Source: Diphasiastrum complanatum (lineage: Eukaryota; Streptophyta; Lycopodiopsida; Lycopodiales; Lycopodiaceae). Taken from it: a DNA stretch of 64,000 nt. This document shows, piece after piece, positions 45,620-54,694 of this stretch; the first letter of the stretch is position 1; each line of letters starts with the position of its first letter. The stretch lies in assembly GCA_029204225.1 (NCBI GenBank), contig CM055097.1, forward strand, positions 40,254,820-40,318,819, written 5' to 3'. The notes under the pieces are model-generated. The model made no database searches and had not been told where the DNA came from. It saw only the letters and a list, made by a program, of their open reading frames with translations. A program made the position numbers and the translations under genes.

Positions 45620-46328
45620 GCGAACTGCTGCTTTATATTGGCCTTAATAGCTCGCTTGAGCTCACCAGAAACAGTCTTGAACCAGTTATATGGTTAAAGA
45701 GGGGCTTTGGCCAACTTGATGTGGGATCCACTATCCTGTGAAGGATTTGAGATGAGATGCGGTGTTTCCTGAGGTTGCCAACCATCAGGAAATGATTCAA
45801 CAATTGGACAGCGATGTGGATGGAAGGCTCAATGATGGCTTCTAGAAGCTAACCATCATTAGTCCAATGCAGATCGTTGGTGAGGTCAATGTATGGCTTG
45901 ATGGCCTGTTTGGCGTGCTTGTGATTGGGCGAGGCGTGTGTATCGGATGAGATTCCTATAGCTGCAAGTGCGGCCTCAGTGACGCGCACCTTGTGTGTGG
46001 CTCCTTGGAAGGTGATGTAAAACTTGGATTTCTCTTCCTTCCATGTACTGAAGGGAAGAGTGATGAGATCCATATTGATGCGTCCCGAAAAGGCTCTCTC
46101 ATGAATACCCATTGCAGTAAGTAGAGGCTTCGCAAGGGTCATCCACTGAGTGACCATGCTTGTGCTAGAAAAAATCATGATATCCGTTGCAGATGGGACA
46201 TCACGATGGATAGTATAGCGCGGAGACTGGGAAGTATTGGTAGAAGACATGATGATCAGAAAGGAATTATAACAGCGTGAAAATGTATCAGAAGGAAATG
46301 CAGGAAATTTGGAAGGCTTTGGTCGCAA
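45620..46328 (-). pseudogene. gypsy extra 3' region, N-terminal conserved-looking block
   Basis: A minus-strand frame opens at 46328, with a second Met at about 46250 (MSSTNTSQSPRYTIH). It contains MVTQWMTLAKPLLTAMGIHE, INMDLITLPFSTWKEE, KFYITFQGATHKVRVTEAAL and LTNDLHWTNDG. A TAG at 45849-45851 interrupts it, and it continues in the same frame through LLEAIIEPSIHIAVQLLNHF and ISSQILHRIVDPTSSWPKPL. The pattern loosely recalls plant retrotransposon ORFs of the Athila ORF1/'putative plant transposon protein' type; this is a recollection, not a match I can test. Confidence 0.5.
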
Positions 46329-46489
46329 GAAAAATTCGCAAGAGCTTCGCTAGCACAAGTGAGGAATGAATCGAATTCAACCAACTTATAGGTGAATTTG
46401 GTGGGTCCATTACACTGAATAGTAGTTGGGCTAATCAGTTCTGAACAAAAATTTGCAAGCATGTACAGTACTGTAAAAATTGGCTATAA

Positions 46490-46760
46490 AAATCTCGGCG
46501 AAGGTTTCTAGGGATCTGAACCTATCAGGCGAATGTTTTCTAGGGCTGGCGAAGGATGAACCTTCGCCCAGGTACTGTCATAAATGTTTTTTTCCACAAT
46601 CTGAACCTATGGACAACCTAATTTTGACATCTTAAGATCATCTAGCAGGTCGGCGAAGGTTCATAATGACGTTATGATGCTCGGCGAAAGTTCCCAAAAT
46701 GGCATATCACTGAACATTCGCCTGGCTCAAAATTTTTTGTCTTTTTCCAAAAAAAAGTCA
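46490..46760 (-). other. Spacer between pol and extra ORF with GGCGAAGG motifs
   Basis: The stretch has no coding frame and carries at least six variants of GGCGAAGGTT or its complement (46494, 46529, 46551, 46572, 46652, 46682, 46716). The same motif fills the 5' leader at 51030-51680. Confidence 0.7.
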
Positions 46761-46809
46761 GCAAATTAAATACTGAAAACAAAAAATTGAAAACAAATAA
46801 AATGAAAAA

Positions 46810-48030
46810 ATATATTGAGATCAGGCTTGCTGAACTGGCGGAGCAGGCTGCCGAAACTTGCGTAATCGGCTGCCATTTGCCGGAGTATCAAATTATTTCC
46901 CATCCAAGTGCTCAAGAATTATTGCGCCATAGTTCAGGATTTCCTTCACTTTATATGGGCCTTACCCAGTAAACTTCAACTTACTCTTGATCAGCTTGAT
47001 TTTGTACGTCAATGCAAGATCTCCTGCTTCCAGATCTTTCTTATGCAATCGCCGATCGTGCCATGCCTTGCGGCGGGCTTTCTCTGCTACTAAGACATGA
47101 ACTACCATCAATTAGGTTTCACATAATTTGTGCAACGCATTGTGGCGAAGCTGTAAAGACTGATCATCATTTAATCGTTCCATTGCTGCTATGCATAAAG
47201 ATGGGATCAAAAATTCAATTGGCATAACAACATCTTGACCATAAACCAGTTGAAAAGGTGTTGGATTTGTACTATTTTTGTAAGACAATTTCGATTGGAC
47301 ATCCAAATCTATCTATAATATTGTCATATAGAAACTTAGCTGTAGATTTCGCATCAGCTACTTTGATAGCTTTGGCTTCAACCCACTTGGTCATATAATC
47401 AGTTGTGAAGATAATGTATCGGGCCTGAGATCCTTGAGCAGCGGGATGAATAGGACCAACATAATCCAGTCCCCATTTTTCAAACAGTGCTTGCGATAAA
47501 ACCGGATGTAAGAGTTCATAATCCTGTTGAGTAGGCCGTCGTGCTCGTTGTCTGAATAAAATTTTCTGTGTCCCTATGAAGCGTAGGCCACCAACAACCA
47601 AAAAGTTTGCGAACAGTAATATCTGTAGAGAAGTGTCCTCCACCCATGCCATCATGTGAAAACATGACTAGATCTGGTACTTTATGCGGTAAAACACATC
47701 TTCGTAAAATATTATCTAATTCACGACAATACAATTGTCTTGCAATTTATTGATAAGGTTGAGGCTTATGAATCAATTGTCTTTTCTGTACTTTTGTCAA
47801 AGAGTAATTCAGTTGTCGTAGCATCAGGTACTCAACAAAATCTGCCGCCCACTCAGGTATTGCTTCAACATAGAACAACGCAGCATCTGGCAATTCATCA
47901 TCCACTTCAGTATTAACTGGTGCGGATTCAATTCGTGAAACGTGATCGGCTAGATAATGTTGCTTTCCCTTTCTGACCACAATTCGAAAGTCAAATTCAG
48001 CCAATAATAATAACCACCTTGCAATACGTC
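46810..48030 (-). pseudogene. gypsy RNase H end and integrase
   Basis: The minus strand reads, from 48030: EFDFRIVVRKGKQHYLADHVSRI (RNase H end). Next is the integrase zinc domain (FSHDGMGGGHFSTDITVRKLF, about 47600-47670) and the start of the catalytic core (EKWGLDYVGPI with the first Asp; FTTDYMTKWVEAKAI; IIDRFGCPIEI). Near 47285 it jumps to PTPFQLVYGQDVVMPIEF, so the part with the second Asp and the Glu of the DDE triad is gone. The C-terminal domain follows (GDLALTYKIKLIKSKLKF, GKGPYKVKEIL, about 46930-47040). Stops and shifts occur at several points; the integrase cannot be active. Confidence 0.85.
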
Positions 48031-49032
48031 CATACCTTTAGTACCATCAGGTACTAAAGGTATGGTATGTTCAATGACTGATATCGGAATACCCTTCAAA
48101 TTTTGATAAGTCCATGTAAAACAATCTTGATATTTAATAAGTAGCAAACGGAGTGCTTGATATTGTTCAAGAGTAAGTTGTGATCCCACTTGTACAATCT
48201 TTTCTGGTTCTTCCGGTTCTGCAAGATTCATTGGCTGCGTCCTAGCTGGGCCATCGTAAACCTCTTTAGATTCCGGCATGTGTTCTTCATGTTCACGATG
48301 TGCTTTAGGTAACATGATAACCACATCATCTAGTGTATAACGTTTAAAATGCTCTGACATATCATGCTGGACTACATTTGCTTGTTCTTTTTCAAAAGGA
48401 CTTGTCTTGGATCTTCGTTTAGTCTTCTTAGCAGGAATTGATCGTGGAGGTGATGACTTCCGAGATGATAAATCTTTCTTCTTAGGTGAAGACTTCCTAG
48501 ACGATGATGTCTTGCTGGAGATCTGACTTGAAGAATCATTCTTGAATTTTCCTTTGTCTTTATCCAATAGAGGTGGCACTTCCTTTAAATCAAACTTTTG
48601 AGGGGGATTTTCCCATTTCAGGACCGTATTATAATGTTGCGTTGCTTGTTTCTTCGTCATCGAATCTGTCATCCTGTCTCTCTTCAATATAACTGCTTTG
48701 GCCGATTTGATTGTTGATTCATCAGGGACATTACGCACTCCAAATCTGGTCGGATCCATATGATGTAGAATCTGTTCATCCATAAGTTCTGCATTGCCAT
48801 CATAAGTTAAGGCATGGCTCATTGGTATGAGATCATCCTCAATTGGATCTGGTATAGGTTTCGTTGATATCCAGGCTACATTCAGCACATTTAGTGGAAA
48901 CATGATTGGCGTATCCAAAGTTCGATCTAACAAGGAAATCTCACTCATCTCTGATTGAATATCTTGTTGACACATATATCCATTTGTACAATCAATTGTT
49001 GTAAGAGCTTCGTTCCGATTGACAGTATTCAT
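48005..49032 (-). pseudogene. gypsy pol N-terminal region up to the RT start
   Basis: A 360-codon minus-strand frame starts at 49032. It has an unassigned part (SLLDRTLDTPIMFPLNVLNV), then a long Ser/Lys-rich stretch (SSSQISSKTSSSRKSSPKKK, KKTKRRSKTS), then the lead-in to RT (LEQYQALRLLLIKYQDCFTW, LKGIPISVIEHTIPLVPDG). RT would begin here, but the frame runs into a perfect 15-bp inverted repeat at 48031-48064 and then into RNase H sequence. The whole RT core, including the Y(I/M/V)DD box, is missing. No clear D(T/S)G protease motif was found in this frame. Confidence 0.8.
48031..48064. repeat. Perfect inverted repeat at the RT deletion junction
   Basis: CATACCTTTAGTACC, loop ATCA, GGTACTAAAGGTATG: 15-bp arms with no mismatch and a 4-base loop. 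It sits at the point where gypsy RT sequence is replaced by RNase H sequence. Confidence 0.95.
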
Positions 49033-49124
49033 TTTGTATGCGGTGCTTCCGATTCCGTCATCTTGAAGGGTTCTTCGTGATGATGTAATTGATCATTCAT
49101 ATCCGTACGTAAATTTCTTGAAGG

Positions 49125-50789
49125 CTACAATGGTGAAGACCGAACTTCAACTGTTACTTTAGTAGCTTCGAGTTCCTCTTCTTCTTGCAAATGCTTAATC
49201 CATTGTCTCATATCTTGATATCTTCGTTTTTTTGCATTAAGATTTGGATAAACTTTCGATGCTGTTGGTGTATCGTTCAATGGTATAGAATCAACAGGTA
49301 CTGAATCCACTACTGGTTCTTTTTGCTTTTGTGCTCTAGTGACCACCATCAAGGGTGCACTTGGTTTATTATGAGCTATCGATCCTTGCTTGATTGTTAT
49401 CAAATTTACAGGTGCTGTAGCTAGTGGTGGCTTCGGTCTTGCTGGACGGTCTTTATAGCAATGCCCATATCCACAGTCACGACAGAATGATACAATTTTT
49501 TTTTTATTTGGACATTCTGCAACTCTGTGATTTTCTCCACATGCAAAACATCCAAGTGGTGCTCTGGCCCAGTTTCTCGAGGCTTGTTGTTGAGCGGCAA
49601 CATAAATGGCATACTGTTCTGAAGATCCACCTTCTTGATCATTACCGTAGCTCCATTGCTCAGCACTTCCGTAAGGTTCTGGTTCCATCAGATTGGCAGG
49701 AGGAGCGGAGTGCTTTGGTGGGGCAGACAAGGCTAGACGCTCTGGGTATTTAAGAGTAGATTGTCGTAGTCTTGCTGCTGGATTGCCTCCATACTGTGGA
49801 TCTCGATATCCCATCTGAGCATACCGTTGTTGAATCATCTGAGGGTTGAAGTTGCAAAAGGCAGTCTCATGGTCAGGTGAATTACACAGATGGCAAACAT
49901 TGATTTCCATTCATTTTTTCAATTGAGGACACTCGTTCACTGTGTGATTTCCTATACAAATAGAACACCAGACATTTTCCCTGGTAGGAAAAGTCTTTGC
50001 AAACTTCTCAGGTTTCTTGTTTGCTTCTCTGTGGAAATTTTCCAATGCTTTGATCTTTTCATCAAATTGAAACTGCAACTTTTCCATCCATTTCTGCTGG
50101 GTCTTCCCAAGTTTCTCGAACTCATTGAGCATCATTTCCGTAGTAGCATTGGCATTCATTGATGCAATAGTGGTGGATGTCGTAGTAGTCTGCCCTGTTG
50201 TGTAAGGCAACATACTGACATTCGGCTCATCATTTGAATCTTCATCCTCCTCTCGAATTGCATCGTCCATTGCATTTTGCAAAAGTGCGTACTCATTATG
50301 GCGTTTCAGTTCACGTCAGATCCGTTTAGGTAGACCTGACAAAAACCACATAATCATGGCATTTTCATTAATCAGCTCAGGCTCACATTCAGATCTAAGA
50401 CGTTTCACCCTTTCGATGTAATCTCGAACCATTTTCCGCTTTCCCATTTTAATTCTACTTAAACGTAGGAAAGGGTCTTCCATAAACTTCCACGGTTTGA
50501 ACCGTGTGATAAGGGCTCATTTAACAATCTCCCAATCTGTACGCTCAGTTTCATCTTGGTTATAGTACCAATCTTGTGTTGCGCCTGTTAAGGCCATAGG
50601 AAACAGCTTAAGTTTATCTTGAGGATAAATCTCACCATAGACCCCACAAGATTCAGCATAGATCTGAAGAAATTGAACTGGATTTGTTAATCCATTATAT
50701 TTGGGTAGATCCAATCGGGGTGCTCTTCTAACAATAATTGGATTGACCTCCTATGGAGCACCTCCAGGAGCAGCTCCAGGGGTAGCCAT
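49125..50789 (-). pseudogene. gypsy gag with four zinc-knuckle-like motifs
   Basis: One minus-strand frame from the ATG at 50789 runs to 49125 (about 555 codons), broken by four in-frame stops (TAG near 50750, TGA at 50517, TGA near 50321, TGA at 49911). The N-terminal part is the capsid-like retrotransposon gag domain (LDLPKYNGLTNPVQFLQIYA, KLKLFPMALTGATQDWY, FMEDPFLRLSRIKMGKRKMV). A coiled linker (LNEFEKLGKTQQKWMEKLQF) follows. Four cysteine motifs come next: CSICIGNHTVNEC, CHLCNSPDHETAFC, CFACGENHRVAEC, and CRDCGYGHCYKD. Only the second has the classic CX2CX4HX4C spacing; the others have three residues before His, and the last lacks its final Cys. Apart from the stops the frame is unbroken. 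Confidence 0.85.
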
Positions 50790-51990
50790 TTAGATCAAAT
50801 TGATAATGTGATTGGATATAGATTTTTTCAAAAACTATCTCAGATTAGATCTGCTAGCTCTATTCCACTTTTCAAGAATCTGATTCAATATGATGAAAAA
50901 CTAACCAAAATTCGATCAATCAATACTTCTCAAAAATGATAATCCTCTCAGAGTCCAATTCAGAATATATCAGATCTGATCCAAATTTTGACAGAGACTT
51001 GATCTGGAAAATCAGAAACTAAAAATAGAACTGGCGAAGGTTATCTAGGCGAAGGTTGGCTCGGCGAAGGTTCAACAGTGCTATTTTGGGATAAAAACTC
51101 TCTGAACACTTTTTTTGGCAATTTCCTGGGAAATAACCTTCGCCGATTTCTCAGATGGAAGATCTGACACAGGTAAAACTATGGACAACCGGACGAAGGT
51201 TTTTGACACAACAAAATATAGTTTTTGTGATCTGGCGAGGGTAAAAATCAAGAGTTTTTGTGATTTGATCAAGAGAAATCTTTGCCGAACTCAAAAATAG
51301 TATTTCTATATAAATAGAATGTTCTGGAAACTCGGTGAAGGTTCTGGCGAAGGATCAAAAGTAATATTGGTAATTTTGCAAAAAAGTGAACTTTTTGGCA
51401 AAAATATGACAATATGACAACTGATCCTCTGAAAACCTTTCTATTTTTGGTATTATTCTTTGCCGACCTGGCAATAGATAGATTTGAATCACATCTAAGC
51501 ACAATGAATTGGGCGAAGGTTCTTTTTCTGTATTTTTTAAGATTTTGATAATTTTTGGTGTTTTTTGGTGGTTTTTCTGATGTTTCTGGAAATTTGCTGG
51601 GAATTAATCTTCACCCTTCAAACTGAAGGTTCTATAAACAAAACCGAAGGTGTTTACAACTCGGCAAAGGTTTCTTGAAAGAGGATAAAAAGTTCTGGGC
51701 TCTGATGACGCTTTTTGCCTCTTTTTGACCAATTTTGACAGATTTGACCGACTTTTGTTATTTTCTCTGATATCTCAGATCCAAATGGATCTTAAGATTA
51801 GTGATCTGAATAGCTTTCCTTGTTTAATAATCAGATTAGATTTCAAACAAGCAAATCCACTCAAAATCTCGCAAAATCAATCCCAAACTATTCCTACAAT
51901 GCAGTTTTAACACTATTCATGCCACGACAAGATGCCTAATGCAAGCTAACCATCAGCCAATCATGCTGCAAACCGAAAAATTGGCGTAGC
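50790..51990 (-). promoter_or_regulatory. gypsy 5' untranslated leader with repeated GGCGAAGG motif
   Basis: The leader lies between the primer binding site and gag and has no long frame. At least ten variants of GGCGAAGGTT or its complement occur between 51034 and 51672 (for example 51034, 51050, 51063, 51136, 51342, 51513). Both orientations are present. Its function is unknown; packaging or transcription signals are possible. Confidence 0.65.
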
Positions 51991-52008
51991 TCCCCGGCAA
52001 CGGCACCA
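51991..52008 (-). other. gypsy primer binding site (tRNA-Asp type)
   Basis: The minus strand reads TGGTGCCGTTGCCGGGGA, four bases after the 5' LTR. It differs by one base from the TGGCGCCGTTGCCGGGGA site known from plant Athila-type elements. Confidence 0.8.
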
Positions 52009-52012
52009 AAAT

Positions 52013-52772
52013 TGTAGTGGGTTTCTTTCCTTGCCTAACTTGAATCCAAGATCTAGTCAATCTAGCATCAAAGAGACGAAGTTAGTTGTCACGCGGAGGT
52101 TCATTCCCATGAGGGCGATAGTATAGTTCAGATTTCAACATGAATGGAAGATCTAACACTAACATCGATTAACACTAAGCATTAACACTACATCCATTAG
52201 CCCTACTTCCATTAACCTTAAATCCACAACAATGATAGAAACTTACTCTTCTCTCTCTCCCTTTCTCTCTCACAAAAAGCATAAGAAATAGCAATCCCAA
52301 TAATGATCAAATCCAACAATTAGCAAAATCCAAAGAAAGCATGAGAAATGGAGGAGAAGAGAGGAAAACCAAGGACATTCATCAATCCATTTCTAAAGAG
52401 AACCAATATGCTTTATTGAAATGAGGAAATGAACATGAGGAGCAACTCGAGTTGGTCCCTTTTTATAGTAGAGAGGAGGACCCTGGCCTCTGAATCCTAT
52501 TGGTCCAGTCTTACCTCTCTTTTTATTCAAATTTAAAAAAGTGTGGGAACCATCAAAATTGGAGGGGAACCCAACTTTATTCACTAACTTGACAATTAGG
52601 CCCTATGACATTAAAAGTCCTGCAAAAAGGCCTAAAGTCCTTTATTCACTTTTAACTAATCAATCAAATAACTATGTGATCATCGGGTTGGACTTACACA
52701 CATAGGGTGCCAAATCCCTCTCACTTATTAACTAGGGTTAGGGTTGCCTTGGGATCCGCAAACCCTCCAACA
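52013..52772 (-). repeat. 5' LTR of gypsy element
   Basis: 760 bases, TG...CA ends, matching 42385-43145 with some 20-25 differences by eye, mostly transitions. It has the same minus-strand TATAAAAAGG box. Followed by the target duplication ATCCT. Confidence 0.9.
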
Positions 52773-52789
52773 ATCCTATACATATATCA

Positions 52790-53853
52790 TGTTGGATTAG
52801 ATTACAAGATTGATTAGATAAGTTTAAGCTAAGCATCTGTTTAAATACGTTTCTGTTAACGTTGCATGGTGGTGGTGGATCGTGATAGTTTGAAAACTTC
52901 ACGTCCGAGTAGCTGAGGTCTGATCGGCCCAATAGTTCGTCCTCACTCTAGCTTGCATATGGATACTCCGAAGTGTCGGCCTTCTAAGTATGTGGCTAAA
53001 AAAATTGAAAAGACCAAAGGTTGGTTGAAACAAAATTTCGGGTCATTTTTTTTAGACCTACTATCACATTTTATCAAAAATGTGAAAAACGCGAACTGTG
53101 CAACAAACGGTTCAAATATGCAAACTGTGCAGAAATCTGTATAAGACACCTACCTAGATATTCTATAAATCGAAGAATGATCCAACTAGTAATCAGAATT
53201 TGGTAGTAATATTCAATCTTTTACAGAATTCATAATCTTTTTTTGTTTGTTTTGTGAGAACTCTTATATCCTATAGGGATTGTCGAGTTTGAGGATTTAG
53301 CACCCAATAGGGTGGTCGAAGCTAGATTTGCCAACATTTTGAAGCTAACGACAAACCTCGCTTTGCAAAAAACCATCAAGTAGTCTATTCTTTTATATAG
53401 GAAGGCATCACCACTTTTCAGAGTATATAATCTCCATATAAGCTCCACATAACTTTCCAATATCTAAAACATAAAAATCGCGAGATGATCCTTTGTTCAA
53501 CTATCTCCTATCATTCCAATTATTGGAAAGAGGTGTGTGAAAGATAGGTCGAATAGAATCGAATAAAAAGATTTTGAACGACAAGGAAGAAAACTTATCG
53601 TGCACAGCGGAATAAACTATCTTCCTCTTTCTCTATGCATAACTACGCCTATCAATTTCGAACAAAACAATAGTGATAGAAATTACATTCGATATTATAG
53701 TAACTAACTTTGAAATCATCAGTATTACAGTGATTACGTAGCCAAACATTAAAGCATTGAATTATTAGACAAATAATAAGACATTATTAGTTACAAAAGC
53801 ATTAAAGAGAAGCATTCATATTGACATGATACTTAACGCAATAAAAGATAGAT
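52790..53853. other. Unassigned AT-rich sequence
   Basis: No gene is seen. Bases 53080-53150 (GCGAACTGTGCAAC, GCAAACTGTGCAG) resemble parts of the copia LTR at 8236-9058, so it may hold a decayed LTR piece. It starts TGTTGGATTAG, which also looks like an LTR edge. Confidence 0.35.
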
Positions 53854-54687
53854 TGATTTAGTAAAAGAAACAAATCAGAATGGAAATGAGCACACAAGAA
53901 TTGCGGATCAAAGCCGCGTGCTCTGAGCTATCTCTAAGTAACTGTAACTTTGTCTGAATTAAGCACTTCCGCTGATAAGCAGTAAGTGCAATATCAAATT
54001 CTAAATCAACTCTAAAGAACTGAGCTAGAATGCTCAAGAGTGTTCAAGCTCGCAGGCTTGAGAGAGATGCTAATATGCTTCAAAGACATTATTATAATAG
54101 AAGTATGAGCAGCTATTTATACTAAGCAATTAGGTCATCAAATGCATCATCCAATTGGCTGCAATGTGCTGGCATCCATTCATTTAGGACTTCTCATAAA
54201 GTACTTGCTGATGAATTAATGCAAGTCGGTGGCTTTGACAGTAAACAGTCTGTTTGCAGATTTAAATGTAAACTGTAACTCTGTAGAAATGAACGTAAAC
54301 TATCACAAGCTAAAATTGCAAAAATTGCGAAGACTGCGAAAAATACGAAGGTCTTCACCACAGTCATTTCCTTAACTTTTAAGGCATCTGACATTTTGCG
54401 AAAAAGCTGAAGTGAGAGAAAAATCCCAAAAGGCGAAAATTTCGAAAATGCCGAAGTGAGAGAAAAATCTAAAAAATGCGAAGGTCTTTGCCAAAGTCAT
54501 TTCCTTAACATTTGAGGCATTTGGCATTTTGTGAAAAAGACGAAGTGAGAGAAAATGTCGACATTGTGAGCCGTTTCCGAGTAGTTATGCAGACTGTGTA
54601 AAAATACAAAGAAATCTGCAAGTCTAGGTAAAAGTTGGACGAAAATTAAAATGTCAATTAGTCGATTAGTAGAAGAATAATCCAACA
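53854..54687 (-). repeat. LTR of minus-strand copia element (copy 2)
   Basis: On the minus strand it starts TGTTGGATTATTCTTC after the purine tract AAGGGGGAG. It matches 8236-9058 over most of its length, including the CTGAGCTAGAATGCTCAAGAG block. GCGAAGA/GCGAAAA repeats fill 54330-54550. The lower edge is approximate. Confidence 0.7.
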
Positions 54688-54694
54688 CTCCCCC

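Larger units (their letters stand above)
42385..52772 (-). mobile_element. Ty3/gypsy LTR retrotransposon with extra 3' ORF region
   Basis: A 10.4-kb element with LTRs at both ends (42385-43145 and 52013-52772, roughly 97% alike by eye) and the 5-bp target duplication ATCCT (42380-42384 and 52773-52777). On the minus strand the order is 5' LTR, tRNA-Asp-type primer binding site, 1.2-kb leader, gag, pol (RT core mostly deleted, then the RNase H end, integrase, C-terminal domain), a spacer, about 3 kb of additional sense coding sequence, a purine-rich tract, and the 3' LTR. The protease could not be placed surely. The primer site and RT lead-in style point to the Tat/Athila side of gypsy. It is a recent insertion that now lacks RT and part of integrase. 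Confidence 0.9.
41891..52789 (-). repeat. copia LTR split by the gypsy insertion
   Basis: The left part is 41891-42384 and the right part is 52773-52789. Put together they run (minus strand) from TGATATATG to GGTTTCCAACA, giving TG...CA ends and about 505 bases, directly beside the primer binding site at 41878-41889. The 10.4-kb gypsy element sits inside it. Confidence 0.65.

Noticed and set aside
45057-45647. Plus-strand Gly/Ala-rich frames opposite the gypsy extra ORF
   Set aside because: They are antisense to low-complexity Ser/Pro coding sequence, so long frames are expected by composition.
43403-46328. Envelope gene of an endogenous retrovirus-like element
   Set aside because: No signal peptide, transmembrane segment or cleavage site is visible; the coiled coil alone does not support it.
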